DNA of 32,500 nt. Origin: Cristatella mucedo (Eukaryota; Bryozoa; Phylactolaemata; Cristatellidae). The stretch lies in contig WPIO01000085.1 in assembly GCA_009760855.2 (NCBI GenBank), positions 767,501-800,000 of the forward strand, read 5' to 3'. The position numbers and the translations under genes were made by a program. This document shows, piece by piece, positions 9,839 to 31,303 of this stretch (position 1 is its first letter; every line of letters starts with the position of its first letter). The notes under the pieces are model-generated. The model saw only the letters and a program-made list of their open reading frames with translations, made no database searches and was not told the origin of the DNA.

Positions 9839-10076
9839 TTACCGGATTATCTCGTGCTCGACTCCCAAGTCAAGAGGGCTCGGCTCATTGACACGTTAGC
9901 AGTTGTTTAGTCGGTGGTGTGCACTTGCACAGGCGTGCACACACACACACACACAACCCCACCTAGCTACATAAGCTGCAAACGTGGGACCTTGTGGTCT
10001 TCGACAGTGACCTTCGATAATGTGGGTGTGGTGTTAGAGCTGAACGATCGAGAGCCCTGCCACCGGTGGTGGTGGT

Positions 10077-10114
<38 letters not shown>

Positions 10115-11164
10115 CTTGCGTGCGCGCTTGCGCATATGTGTGATCCTCTTTGCCATTCGTACTAGCGTACAGTGGTGGTGCATACCCGAGCATCTATCCT
10201 CGATGGCCTCGATCTCGTGTTTGACCACTGGGCTCGATCTCGTGGTTAGCCCAGGGGTCAGGTGCTTTCGTGCTCGCACCTGACGACCCAGGGGTCACGG
10301 TCGAGCAGCTTCGGCTCTTCTGCTTCTTACCAGGTAAACGGTGGTGTTAGATCAACCTCGGCCCTTGTTTTACTTTGTGTGGGATAAAATCGTGGCCAGG
10401 CTTTTAACAGTAGGAACAACGAACCTGACTGCTGGTTCGGGCTGCAGCCTCCAGCAGATGGTGTTTGCATTTCCTTTCTCTTTATGGGCATTGACTTCTG
10501 TTGCCCTTTTCTTTAATTGTGAAGTGCCTCTGGATGTAGCTAAGGCACGGGAGTAGCCAGATTCTCATTGTTCGCCAATGTTTAAGATTAGCTGTATCTT
10601 GAAGTAGACAGGAGATGGAGTAGACACGGCTGCATCTTGAACTTTGCCGTGCCCGCTCTTTCGAAACCCGATAAGTGTTCATTGCATTGTTTGCATTTAT
10701 CAGCCCCTCAGGCATCCTGTAGAGATGCATTCGTAGGATGATGCATTCTTGAGTGGCTGTCAATGGACCTAAATTGATTTGCTGATCCTCATCACGTCAT
10801 CTTCAACTAGACTTTTTCATGTTCTGCCCTGCCAAAGTTCGCTTACATCACCGGAACCCTGACGTGCTGGTTTTTTACTTTTAATAAGATGCTGCCAGTG
10901 ATAGCCAGCCACGGATGGCAAGCTGCTGTGCACAGCTCCGAGTCTGCAACCGTCTTGCTATTGGGTTTGCTTCTCTTCCCAACGGCTTTTTTGGCGCCAT
11001 CATCCTTTATTGTTGTCACGGTCGTTCGATCCACTTTTTCTGCACCTGGTGACAACAAGGGTCAGGGCAGGTGGAAGTTCCTCTTACTTGTCACTTAGTT
11101 GTTGCTGGCTGACTCAGCCCCATGACCTGCCATCGTGTACGTGTGACAGCCACCAGCGATGTCA

Positions 11165-11165
<1 letters not shown>
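9839..11165. other. Intergenic region upstream of the poly(A) polymerase gene
   Basis: Contains short CA (about 9945-9956) and TG (about 10076-10108) microsatellites and a hairpin-bearing SINE-like piece. The rest shows no gene. The promoter and any 5' UTR exon of the poly(A) polymerase should lie here, but I cannot point to a TATA box or start site. Confidence 0.5.
10225..10300 (+). mobile_element. SINE-like fragment with a perfect 9-bp hairpin
   Basis: Starts with the A-box-like 'gttagcccaggggtca' of the SINE family. GTCAGGTGC (10257-10265) and GCACCTGAC (10276-10284) form a perfect inverted repeat around a 10-base loop. The B-box half is poorly preserved. Confidence 0.45.

Positions 11166-11216
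<51 letters not shown>
11166..11216 (+). repeat. (CTG)17 trinucleotide repeat
   Basis: Seventeen uninterrupted CTG units on the sense strand, ending 48 bases before the proposed start codon of the poly(A) polymerase. If the exon 1 model is right, it lies in the transcribed 5' leader or just upstream. Confidence 0.97.
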
Positions 11217-11217
<1 letters not shown>

Positions 11218-11264
11218 CGTTTAAGTTGGCTGCCTACGCTTACGGTCGGTCGCCCTGAGCAAGC

Positions 11265-22487
<11,223 letters not shown>

Positions 22488-22945
22488 GCGAGCGACAGCT
22501 GGCCTGCCTGCTGGCTGCTGCTGTTCTGTGTTCTGCGCAAAGGCGGCGCAACTCTGTTGGACCCCCTTGGCGCACAGCCTGGCTCAATTCCGGCTCGATT
22601 GCCTCGACAGCCCCGGAGGCGTTGCTGTCCTGAAGCTCATGTCAGCGAGAGCTGTGAGCTGCAGTGGGCAGAAGCCTCCAGCCGGTGGAAGAAGCCGGAA
22701 GTGGGTGGCATCTGCCGTTGCGGCCAGGGCCTCCCAGCATGAAGGCTTTGGATTTAGCGCTACGTTTAGCGTTAGCGTACGACTACAAGGCCGTGGGACA
22801 TATTTGTCCCAATTAATTATTATTGTCATAAGAGCTAGGCTGTTGTTTCGCGCTGCTGAGGCTGGTGCTCCTGCCCGTAGAGCAGCGTTCTGAGAGACCC
22901 TGTACATGGTTTTATAGTCCTTAATAAACTGTACATATCTCTAAA
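22488..22945 (+). promoter_or_regulatory. PAPOLA: PAPOLA 3' UTR with AATAAA polyadenylation signal
   Basis: An AATAAA hexamer at 22923-22928 lies in a T-rich setting (ttttatagtcc before, tgtacatatc after), about 435 bases after the stop. The 3' UTR holds no repeat family seen elsewhere in the window. The exact cleavage site is inferred, about 15-20 bases after the hexamer. Confidence 0.7.
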
Positions 22946-23019
22946 TGTTTGCTTGCCTTGTTCTCGTATTGATTGATCGTTCTCACATTGATTGACCTCG
23001 TATCGATTGAGGGCTCGAT

Positions 23020-23105
23020 TGTAAGGTTCGATTTAAATGTAAAGTGCCTAGAAAGAGATTGAGTTCTTTGAGGGTGCTTTATCGAATGTATTATTATTGC
23101 TGTTA
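23020..23105 (+). mobile_element. LINE tail hairpin fragment
   Basis: 'aatgtaaagtgcctagaaag', 'agattgagttctttgagggt' and an ATT run. It lies just downstream of the poly(A) polymerase 3' UTR. Between 23106 and 23608 no gene or repeat is recognised. Confidence 0.8.
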
Positions 23106-23608
23106 TCATTGATCGCTAGGGGCGATTGAGCGATCGCTGTGCGCTAATCGCCTGTGCATCGCTGCATGTATGTGCATGTGTCCATCGCGCTGTGCACCAT
23201 CGCGCCTCGGCTGTGCTCTGCCGTACGGCTCTCTTGATGCCTGTGTGACGGTCGCTCAGTCGCATTCTTAGATTTCTTCGTCTTTCATTGTATTACAGTT
23301 TTGCTAAAGTCTTCTCAAAACGAGCCGTCAGTCAGTTGCAACGGTACTCGGTTCTTGTTTTAGCGATTATTTGGACGAACCGAGTGAGTTAGAAAAATCA
23401 CTGGAAATAGTATTTAATGCATCGAAACCTCTCTGCGATCTTGTGACTCGACACAAGTCTGCGTTCATAGTTAATCTATCTATTCAAATGAATTTATAAT
23501 GCAGCCAAGTCAACTGAGTGTGCTCAGATGCACCAAAACCAAACCTTACAGGTCTAACTAGCATCAAGGCCTGAACGTTGTAACTAACCTACATATTTTT
23601 TATAAAAG

Positions 23609-23971
23609 AATGTCTTTCTAGGCACGTTACATTTGCTGCACAGAAAGCACAATCGAATGATGAGTGGTAGCATGCTCAATGAACAATGAAACAACCGTAA
23701 TCAAGACTAATCACAGGGATGCACTACATGCTGTAATAAACAGATGTTTTTAGTTTATTTTTAAATTTGGACAAGTCGGGAAATGCTGTGACTCAAGCCG
23801 GAAATAAGTTCCAGGCTTCGGGAGCATACGAAGTAAAGGCACGGTCTCCAAAGGATTTGAGATCTGTGCGAGGTATGGGTAAACATTTAGATTCCGAAAA
23901 GCTGCTTGTGGTGGTACGATGCTTGGCCTGGTGGGGCAGTAGATCTGATAGGTAGGCTGGAGCCAAAGAAT
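23609..23971 (-). mobile_element. 3' end of the long minus-strand LINE
   Basis: On the minus strand this carries the RT C-terminus (frame-broken GDRAFTSYAPEAWNLFP), the 3' UTR and a worn tail. It continues the element at 24248-27395, from which it is separated by the plus-strand insertion at 23972-24247. Confidence 0.75.
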
Positions 23972-24247
23972 TAAAAGGAACTTAAAAAAACACCTATTTA
24001 GGACAGCATTTAGTGGGTCCCTGTGATTCGTCCTTCACGTGCTTATGCGTGCTGACAGTGCATGTTGCCACTAACCACATTTGCATGCTCACCCTGTGCA
24101 AGTCACCCCTAACCATGTTATTCATTTTGTTTGTTTTTCAAGCATGATTTTACTCACCATTCAATTGCATTTTCCTTTGCAGCAAATGTAAAGCGTCTAG
24201 AGAGAGATTAAGTTCTCTGAGGGCGCTTTATCAAGTACATTATTATT
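23972..24247 (+). mobile_element. Plus-strand LINE 3' fragment nested in the minus-strand LINE
   Basis: Runs from 'aaaaacacctatttaggaca' through the 3' UTR to a well-preserved hairpin ('gtaaagcgtctagagagaga', 'gttctctgagggcgctttat') and (ATT)n. The heptamer AAAGAAT is present on both sides (23965-23971 and 24248-24254), as expected for a target-site duplication. Confidence 0.88.
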
Positions 24248-25500
24248 AAAGAATGAAGGGACCTAAAAGTGATTGACAGAACCTTGAAGTCGATGCGTTG
24301 CTTGACTGTGAGGGAGTGCAGGTCAGAGAAATGTGATGTGATGAGGCAATTGCAACGCTCAGGACAGACAAGCCTAGCTGCAGAGTTTTGCACCAGCTGA
24401 AAGCGCCTGATTGCACAGGCCGGTAGACCAGCAAGCAGTGAGTTACAGAAGTCGAGACAGGATCCTGCACATGCATGGACCACCTTAGATGTGGCATCCC
24501 TGTCTAAAGCAAGCCCGAATTTCAGCAATGTTATGTAGCTGAAAGTAGGCAGACTTGATTGTGGAGCTGATGTGGACGTCTAACGAAAGGTCACGTTGGA
24601 ACGTAGCCTTTCCAATTTCTGAACCACACTTAGTTTGCCCATAATTAGTAAGTTAGTTTTAGCATCATTTAATTTAAGAAAATTTGCTGCCATCCATGTG
24701 CGAATGTAATCAATACATGCAGCAAGGGAGTTGAGAGAATTCGACATGCTTGAGGGCTGGGAGAGATCAAAGCAAAGGTACAACTGAGTTTCATCTGCAT
24801 AGGAGTGAAAGCCTAGATTGTGCTTGGCAATCACATCGGCAAGAGGGATAGTGTAAACCGTGAAAGAACAGGACTAAGCACAGATCCCCGAGGTACCCCA
24901 TATCTCAAAGGTTCCTTGACTGATCTGTGTCCATTCACATCAATACTCTGGAGTCTCCCACTGAGATAGAACCTGAACCATTGCAATGCAGTGCCAGTTG
25001 TGCCCAGGCGAGATGAGAGGCGCTCAAGAAGGACTTTGTGATCGACAGTAGCTAAAAGTTGCCGAAAGATCGAGCAAAACAAGCAGAGACACTCCAGTTA
25101 AGTGTGCATTCCTGAGGTCGTCATGCACCCGAAGCAATGCTGGCTCTGTGGAGTGATTAGCTCTAAAGCCAGACTGGAACTTACTTGCAAGGTTTGACGT
25201 TTCAATATAGGAGATCAGCTGGTCTACTACACCTCGCTCTAGTGTCTTGGATAGGAACAGTAGAAGGAAGACAGGGCAGAAGCTGCATAAGTTATCTTAG
25301 TCTAGTGTTGCTTTCTTAATTAGTAGCCTAACAACAGCCTTCCTGAAAGGTCTCGGTAATCGATAGAATCAAAAACTGCCGAAAGATCGAGCAAAACAAG
25401 CTGAGATACTTGACCCATGTCTGCATTCCTAAGTAGGTCGTTGTACACCCGAAGCAATGCTGACTGTTTGGAGTGATCAGCTCTAAAGCCAGACTGAACA

Positions 25501-25612
25501 CCATTCAATCGCGTTTCCCTTTGCAGCAAATGTAAAGTGCCTAGAAAGAGATTGAGTTCTCTGGGGGTGCGTTATCAAGTGCATTGTCATTATTATTATT
25601 ATTACTAGCAAG
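25501..25612 (+). mobile_element. Second plus-strand LINE 3' fragment nested in the minus-strand LINE
   Basis: 'accattcaatcgcgtttccc', 'tttgcagcaaatgtaaagtg', the hairpin and a clean (ATT)n run interrupt a segment that is continuous in the duplicate at 25150-25200 ('ccagactggaac|ttacttgcaagg'). Confidence 0.88.
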
Positions 25613-26159
25613 GTTTAAGGTTTCAATGTATAAGTTCTGCTGGTCTGCCACGACTCGTTCAGTGTTTTTTATTGGAACGGTAGAAGCGAGACTGGGCGGA
25701 AGTTGCTTAAGTTCTCTTGGTCTAGTGTTGCTTTCTTGAGTAAGGCCTGACTACAGCCTATTTGGAAGGTGTTGAAACATGACCTGAGGCTAATGACATA
25801 GTTATGATGTTAGTTATGCATGGCAGCAGCAGATCAATGCATCGTAGAAACAGGGTAGTGGGAGGGGTCCGGAGGACTGACCAGCTGTCTTCTTTCATTG
25901 GGATATGGACGAGGTCACTAGTGACCTTGAATGCAGACACTGAGGTGCCACATGCAATTGACGTACAGAATTCCAGGAGGATGCTGCCATCTTAGGGATG
26001 GACTCCCTGATCTTGTCAATCTTGTTGACAAGAAAGCTAGAGAAGCGATCAGCTAGATCATCACAATGATCACTTGGTAAGGAGCTAACCTGGGAGCGTT
26101 AAGGAGATGTTCGATCGTCGACATCAACATTTTTGGATTGTGCATGTTGACAGATGCTG

Positions 26160-26285
26160 CATGCCCATTGCTATATAACTTCCGGTTTCGGGAGGTCTAT
26201 TGTACCGGACGCTTCCGGTACTAGCCGTGCCTGAATAAACGTAGTCTCGGCTGGGCTCGTGTGTTACCACTCGTGCGGCACTATC
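26160..26285. mobile_element. Possible LTR-like insertion inside the LINE
   Basis: This stretch does not translate as LINE in any frame and breaks the linker region. It contains 'ctatataacttccggtttcg', an AATAAA in 'gcctgaataaacgtagtctc' and 'gctgggctcgtgtgttacca', a layout like the promoter, R and U5 parts of a small LTR. No paired LTR or coding region is seen. Confidence 0.3.
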
Positions 26286-27396
26286 AACAGTGCATCTGAT
26301 TCAACAATGTTTTTATAGAAGCTAGACTTGGCCTTTGCTAGGATTGTTTGGTATGGTCTACAATAGTCCTCGTATGCCTGTCGATGGACAGTCAGTCCTG
26401 TTCTTGTGTATGCTGTTTTAAGCTTAGTAGACTTAGCTAGTTTAATGTGTGTGGTAAACCAAAGGCCTTCTAGGCGGCGGCACACAGTGGGCCTAGTCAG
26501 AGGTGCACACTCGTCGAGCATGTCAGCTAGTGTCGTGCTGTAGCAATCTACCGATGATGATAGATCGGGAGGGAGATTAAGCAGCAGAGGCGAAGCAGAT
26601 ATTCTCGCTCGAGCAGCATCGATGTCGAGGGTCTTGAGATTTCGCGATTCACATGTGATTTTAGATGAGGAGGAGGGCACACATTGCAGACTGAATGAGG
26701 TCTGCATATAGTCAGATAAGCAGAATTTGGTAATAATTGGTGATGGGAGCATTCAGTTGTAGGAGAATATCTGGTCGAGTTCGTGACCCTTGATGTGAGT
26801 AGCGACGTGCACAAGAGCAATGAGTCAGTCAGTGCACCAATTTGGGGCTGAAGGCATCAGATGAGTTATCAAAATAAACGTTGAAATCACCCATAACGAG
26901 GAAAGGTCGATTTCTTGCATACAGATTCGAAATGAGATCGGAGAAATCTGAGACAAAGAAAGACTCGATACCAAGTGGGCGATAGACAAGATGTGAATCT
27001 TGATTTCATGTCTTGATTTCACCCGATAGACTACTGCCACTATCAGTGGCCTATTGCCGGGTGAAATCAAGACAATAGATTCGAAAGACTGCTTCGAGGG
27101 CACTACAAACGGGTCGAAATTGAAGTTCAAGCGTTTGTTAATAGCTACTCCACCTCAAGTTTTTCGATTGATCGATTGATGGGTGTGGAAGAAGGAGAAG
27201 CCAGTCACGTTTGCGTCTTATTGTCGGGCAGTTTACCAATTTAAGCCAAGTTTCAGTCAAAGCGAGCAGGTCGAGGCCTTTTTCAAAATTAAGGTCCCTT
27301 ATTAATTGGGGTATTCTGCACATTGAATGAGGACTCCTGAGACAAGCGTGGTCCGGCGGTGTTATAGCAGGCCTGGTGATCACTAAGTTAAAGAGT

Positions 27397-27940
27397 TCGA
27401 GGGAGAACGCGCTGAGCGGTTCGAGACAATGCTAGGAATACCAAACGAGCAGGGGGGCGGGGCACTCAGCTCGCAGCTCCCGCCAAAAGACCGGCGTCTC
27501 AGCTCGCGGTGTCGGCTCCGGGGCGCTTTTCTTTTGTTAGTGTGCAATTAACGGAACTTAGCAACAGCAATAACATCCAAGGATGCATTTGAACTATAAA
27601 ACTATATTTTTTTTATATATTTGAAATAGGATTACGAAGATGCAAAATGTACGCTTGATCATAAATAATATGCAGGTTCCTAGTCGCCGGCGTGGGAGAC
27701 CCAGCAGCCCGAAGCGATAAGCCTTCAGATGTCCATAGGCACGTAATTTCTTGCCCGACATGGTGGTCAAACGACAAACAGGTAATAAAGAATTTAATTT
27801 AATTAATTAATTAAACAAAGCTTTTAATAGGTCTTAGCTGTATCGATTTCCGTATACGTTCGTAAGATGTTCGTAAGAGAATTCGATTTTCGGAAGAGAA
27901 TTCTGCAACAGACCAAAAACGCTAGTAGCACTTAGTGTCA
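27397..27940 (+). repeat. Dispersed repeat R2, copy B
   Basis: Colinear with 12671-13140 in the same orientation, with an AT-rich expansion (27600-27630), a G/C-rich insertion near 27450 and a TTAA-rich insertion near 27790. It abuts the 5' end of the long minus-strand LINE. It is not bracketed by the 51-base direct repeats seen around copy A. Confidence 0.85.
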
Positions 27941-27951
27941 GCTGATGCATA

Positions 27952-28026
27952 TGTGTATATATATATATACACACATATATATATATATACGTATATATAT
28001 ATATGTATATATATATACATGCATCC

Positions 28027-28075
<49 letters not shown>

Positions 28076-28085
28076 CATCCATATA
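27952..28085. repeat. (AT)n/(ATAC)n microsatellite
   Basis: Long alternating AT with ACAC and TGCATCCA interruptions; the phrase 'catccatatata' recurs about 55 bases apart. The remaining 28086-28416 holds no recognised feature. Confidence 0.95.
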
Positions 28086-28416
28086 TACATATATGTATGT
28101 ATGTATGTGTGTGTTTGTTTGAATAGCTGTATAAATACGGCCTCGTGCAAAAAATTGTTGACCGTCGTTTGCGTACTAAAAGCTACCGGTTGTTGAATTT
28201 GTGACGGAACGCCCTCGGCCCAATCCTGCAATGTTTTGGGCGCGTCGGCAGCGTGAAGGCAACTAACGGCGGAACTGCGGCAGGCACGTGCTCGTGTATG
28301 CGCGTGCACAATCTCATGGGTTCAGCGGCACTCACGCGCGTGAACGCGGAGCCGTATTACCTACATCCGACAGCTGCCGCGAGCCCCGGATCGTTTCTCA
28401 TCGTCCCCCATCGTTT

Positions 28417-28780
28417 CTCTCTCTCTCTCTCTGTGTCTCTCTCTCTCTCTCTGTGTCTCTCTCTCTGTCTCTGTCTGTCTGTCTCCCTCTGTCTCTGTCT
28501 CTCTCTGTATCTGTCTCTGTCTCTCTGTCTGCCTCTCTCTCTGTCTCTCTGTCTCTCTCTGTCTCTGTATCGCTCTCTCTGTCTCTGTCTCTCCGTCTCT
28601 CTCCGTCTCTCTCTGTCTCTGTCTCTCTCTGTCTCTGTCTCTCTGTCTCTCTCTCTCTCTCTCTCTGTCTCTCCATCTCCTGTGTCTCTTTCTCTCTGTC
28701 TCTCTCCGTCTCCCTGTCTCTGTCTCTCTCTGTCTCTCTCTCTGTCTCTCTCTCTGTCTCTCTCTCTGTCTCTCTCTGTC

Positions 28781-28879
<99 letters not shown>

Positions 28880-29001
28880 GCCTCCCTCTGTCTCTGTCTC
28901 TCTCTGTATCTGTCTCTCTGTCTGCTCTCTCTCTCTCTCTCTCTTTCTCTCTGTCCCTCTCTCTCTCTCTCTGTCTCTCTCTGTCTCTCCGTCTCTCTAT
29001 G

Positions 29002-29036
<35 letters not shown>
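28417..29036. repeat. Polypyrimidine (TCTCTG)n tract, about 620 bases
   Basis: Almost pure C/T/G with CT dinucleotides and periodic CTGT, CTCCGT and CTGTAT variants; purines on this strand are nearly only G. The long open frames through it (Ser/Leu/Val on one strand, Arg/Glu on the other) are artefacts of the repeat. It ends about 490 bases upstream of the PP1-regulator exon. Confidence 0.97.
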
Positions 29037-29037
<1 letters not shown>

Positions 29038-29340
29038 GGGTGCCGAGAAATTGCGCATCGAAAGAGGCGCGACCAAAAAGCGACTCCCGAGCGCCGGAAG
29101 CGGAACGTCTCGTCGAACGCTCTTCTGCATTTCGCTGCTAGCGAAATTCGCGATACGAGCAGCGCGTGCAGTGCGAGCACTTCGAGATCGAGTTCTCCGG
29201 CTTCGAATCGGACCTTGTATGCGCAGTGCCTTCGATCTCCGTGACAGAGACCGCGCGGAGCTAGTTTCTGCAAACACCTCGCGACGTCTGCAAGCGTCCG
29301 GCTCGGCTGTCGCAAGAGTCGCCACCCGGGACCGAATCCG

Positions 29341-29370
29341 ATTGGCTGAGATAAAAATAGACTAACCAAT
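29341..29370 (+). promoter_or_regulatory. Candidate promoter: paired CCAAT boxes around an AT box
   Basis: An inverted CCAAT box (ATTGG, 29341-29345) and a direct one (CCAAT, 29366-29370) flank 'ataaaaatag' within 30 bases. They lie about 160-190 bases upstream of the proposed start codon at 29528. The arrangement is typical of NF-Y-bound promoters and the AT box could be TATA-like. There is no direct evidence of a transcription start. Confidence 0.35.
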
Positions 29371-29527
29371 GGCTGCCTTTCTTGTAGACTGCGGCTAGGC
29401 TGTACCAACATGGATGTCCGACGGCGCGGCTGCCTACTCGCTGGCTTCGGGACGAGCCCGCCGGTAGCGGCGGCAGCAGTTTGACGCTGAAGTCAATGTG
29501 CTTCCGCTATTCGAGAATGGTGTCCTG

Positions 29528-29843
29528 ATGAAGGCAGCGCCCGACATGGATAACACGTTGATGGAGATGGCTCTGCAGACGGGAGTGTCGCCCGCCGTCC
29601 CGGAGGAAGTGGTCAAATATCCGCCTCCTCCTCCTCCTCCTCCTTCTCCTGCTGCTTCTGCTCCGTCGCCGCCGGAGAAGAATCACGGTCGGTTCAAGGT
29701 GCGACCGGCGGCCGGTAGCGACCAGCGCGCCGACGATCCTTCGCCGCAAAGGCGGGAAGAGCGAGTGAAGAAAAAGGTTTCCTTCCCCGAAGGCGAAGCG
29801 CTCATAAAAGGCTACGCCCATGCACCCAACCCTTGGTATAACG
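29528..29843 (+). CDS. PP1 regulatory subunit 37-like protein, first coding exon (partial)
   Basis: Open from ATG 29528 (MKAAPDMDNTLMEMALQTGV) to a strong GTACGT donor: 105 codons plus one base. After a short acidic start come eight prolines, a basic Ser/Pro region and KKKVSFPEGEALIKGY, then AHAPNPWYN. KVSF (residues 83-86) fits the RVxF motif by which regulators dock on protein phosphatase 1. The order motif, FP, short acidic or hydrophobic run, G-hydrophobic, P-x-PW is the layout at the N-terminus of PPP1R37, where leucine-rich repeats follow. The repeats would be in later exons, which I do not find in this window. The frame is open upstream to 29498, so a start in an earlier exon cannot be excluded. 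Alternative: another RVxF-bearing PP1 regulator. Confidence 0.55.
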
Positions 29844-31036
29844 GTACGTCTCTAGCCGCGCGCGGCTCTGGCAGAGCACGAGCCTCCGTCGTCGTCGTCG
29901 TCTCCTGCTTTTACGCGCGACCTTTACGAACCTGCGATTCGGTTCTTCGTTCGGTTGCGCAATAACTGCGTGGCCGTCGTTGCCCGTGCCGAGTGACTGC
30001 TCGCCAGCCCCGACTGCTGTGTCCAGCGAGTGCCCGGCTAGCGCTCCTGCCCTTTCCAGGGGGGGGGGGATGATGGGAACCATTCCCAGGACGCTGCCGC
30101 GCGCCGGGCCGAGGCGTGCCACCCGGCGGTGGCTGAGGCAGCAGGGTACCGGCGTTGCCGGCTGAGCATTGTGGGGGGGGGGTAGGAATGTGCAGACCCC
30201 CCCCATCAGAGATGGAGCTGGCGCGCCTTTGTCGTTCTCTCCCTTCCGGAGCTCATCGCTCCGTCCGCTAAACCCAACTACCCAGACCCAACTGGCCACG
30301 ATCGTTCGGGGTAAGCGACGGCATCTGGACTCAACCAGACTGGGGGGGGGGCTGCGCGTTGGTGCAGTGCAAAGCTGATCTGTGCAAATCTGACTTTGCG
30401 AATCTACAAATGTGAGCACCATCTCACACGCAAGATTCTCTCCGAAAACCGTCAGCGATCAGTGTGACTCTCTGCTGTGCAGTGCAAAGCTGCAGCCGTC
30501 GAATCTTGGATTATTTCCAAGAGGACCAATGCGGCGCCGCTTCCGAACGGCATCTGCTGCGTTTTCAGTACGCCACCACTGTAGTCGTGCATGTCATCCG
30601 TTCTGTGAAGCATGTGACCTGCAGCTTTGCTCCACCGCTCGACCCTTATTTCACTCATCCATAATTTCTTTCGGTACATCAGTGATGCTGCTGCCTGCCT
30701 GCTTTAGTGGCCCCGGCGTGCACGGCTTGCAGTCGACTGTTAAGCCTGACTAGCAAGTCCTGACTTCCTGCTAGTTAAGACAGCAAATTCTGGAAGCACC
30801 GATGTGCGGCATTCTGTGCTGCGGCAATTCTTTCTTTATGATCCTTCCAGTTCGTGTTCGGTAGAGGCACCTCTCCACTGTAACCACAAAGCGGCACACT
30901 GAGATGAGAGCTCTTTTCATGCCGTCGGTGATTGGTGCGCGTCTGACGTTGCCTGAATTTCGATTGTCTAGCGACGTCTTGGTAGCCCATCACTGTACTA
31001 GATGCACCAGCTGTATTCATTGTAGCATAAAAGGTG
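29844..31036 (+). other. Probable first intron of the PP1-regulator gene; no exon confirmed
   Basis: Contains three G runs of eight to ten bases (30060-30068, 30173-30182, 30342-30350) and a C run (30197-30204). A possible exon after the acceptor 'gactctctgctgtgcag' (30463-30479) is open in the right phase, but its peptide (VQSCSRRILDYFQEDQCGAA) is not clearly from this family. The block 'gtgcagtgcaaagctg' occurs at about 30362 and 30477. Confidence 0.4.
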
Positions 31037-31095
31037 AGAGAGAGGGAGAGATAGAGATGAGAGACAGAGAGAGAGAGAGAGAGGGAAAGGGAGAG

Positions 31096-31139
<44 letters not shown>

Positions 31140-31303
31140 AGACAAGAGAGAGGGAGAAGGAGAGAAAGGGAGAGAGACAGAGACATAGAGAAGAGAGAGA
31201 GAGAGAGAGAGAAGAGAGAAGACAAGAGAGAGGGAGAAGGAGAGAAAGGGAGAGAGACAGAGACATAGAGAAGAGAGAGAGAGAGAGAGAGAGAGAAGGG
31301 GGA
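31037..31303. repeat. (GA)n tract with an exact 80-base duplication
   Basis: Purine-rich plus strand. The segment starting 'gacaagagagagggagaagg' at 31141 is repeated without visible change at 31221, giving an 80-base period. Confidence 0.95.

Larger units (their letters stand above)
24248..27395 (-). mobile_element. Long decayed L2/CR1-like LINE (endonuclease to RT), composite
   Basis: Reading down the minus strand: an endonuclease start (LDLLALTETWLKLVN, about 27.3 kb), frame-broken endonuclease remnants (26.8-27.1 kb), a linker (KAKSSFYKNIVES, 26.3-26.7 kb), the RT N-terminal part (GVQSGFRADHSKQSALLRVY and LLDLSAVFDSIDY), the fourth RT box (YGVPRGSVLSPVL), the catalytic box (HSYADETQLYL) and the RT tail. 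The second catalytic Asp is Glu here, so this RT would be dead even without its frameshifts. The QSGFRA(N/D)HS region occurs twice (about 25060-25330 and 25340-25500 with 25613-25790), so two overlapping copies or an internal duplication are present. It is also interrupted at 25501-25612 and near 26160-26285. Confidence 0.88.

Noticed and set aside
28253-29411. Three long open frames (322-370 codons) on both strands across 28.3-29.4 kb
   Set aside because: They consist almost entirely of Ser/Leu/Val or Arg/Glu repeats generated by the CT tract, which lacks stop codons in any register.
30480-30570. Second exon of the PPP1R37-like gene
   Set aside because: Acceptor and phase fit, but the peptide does not convincingly match the family and no supporting next exon was found.
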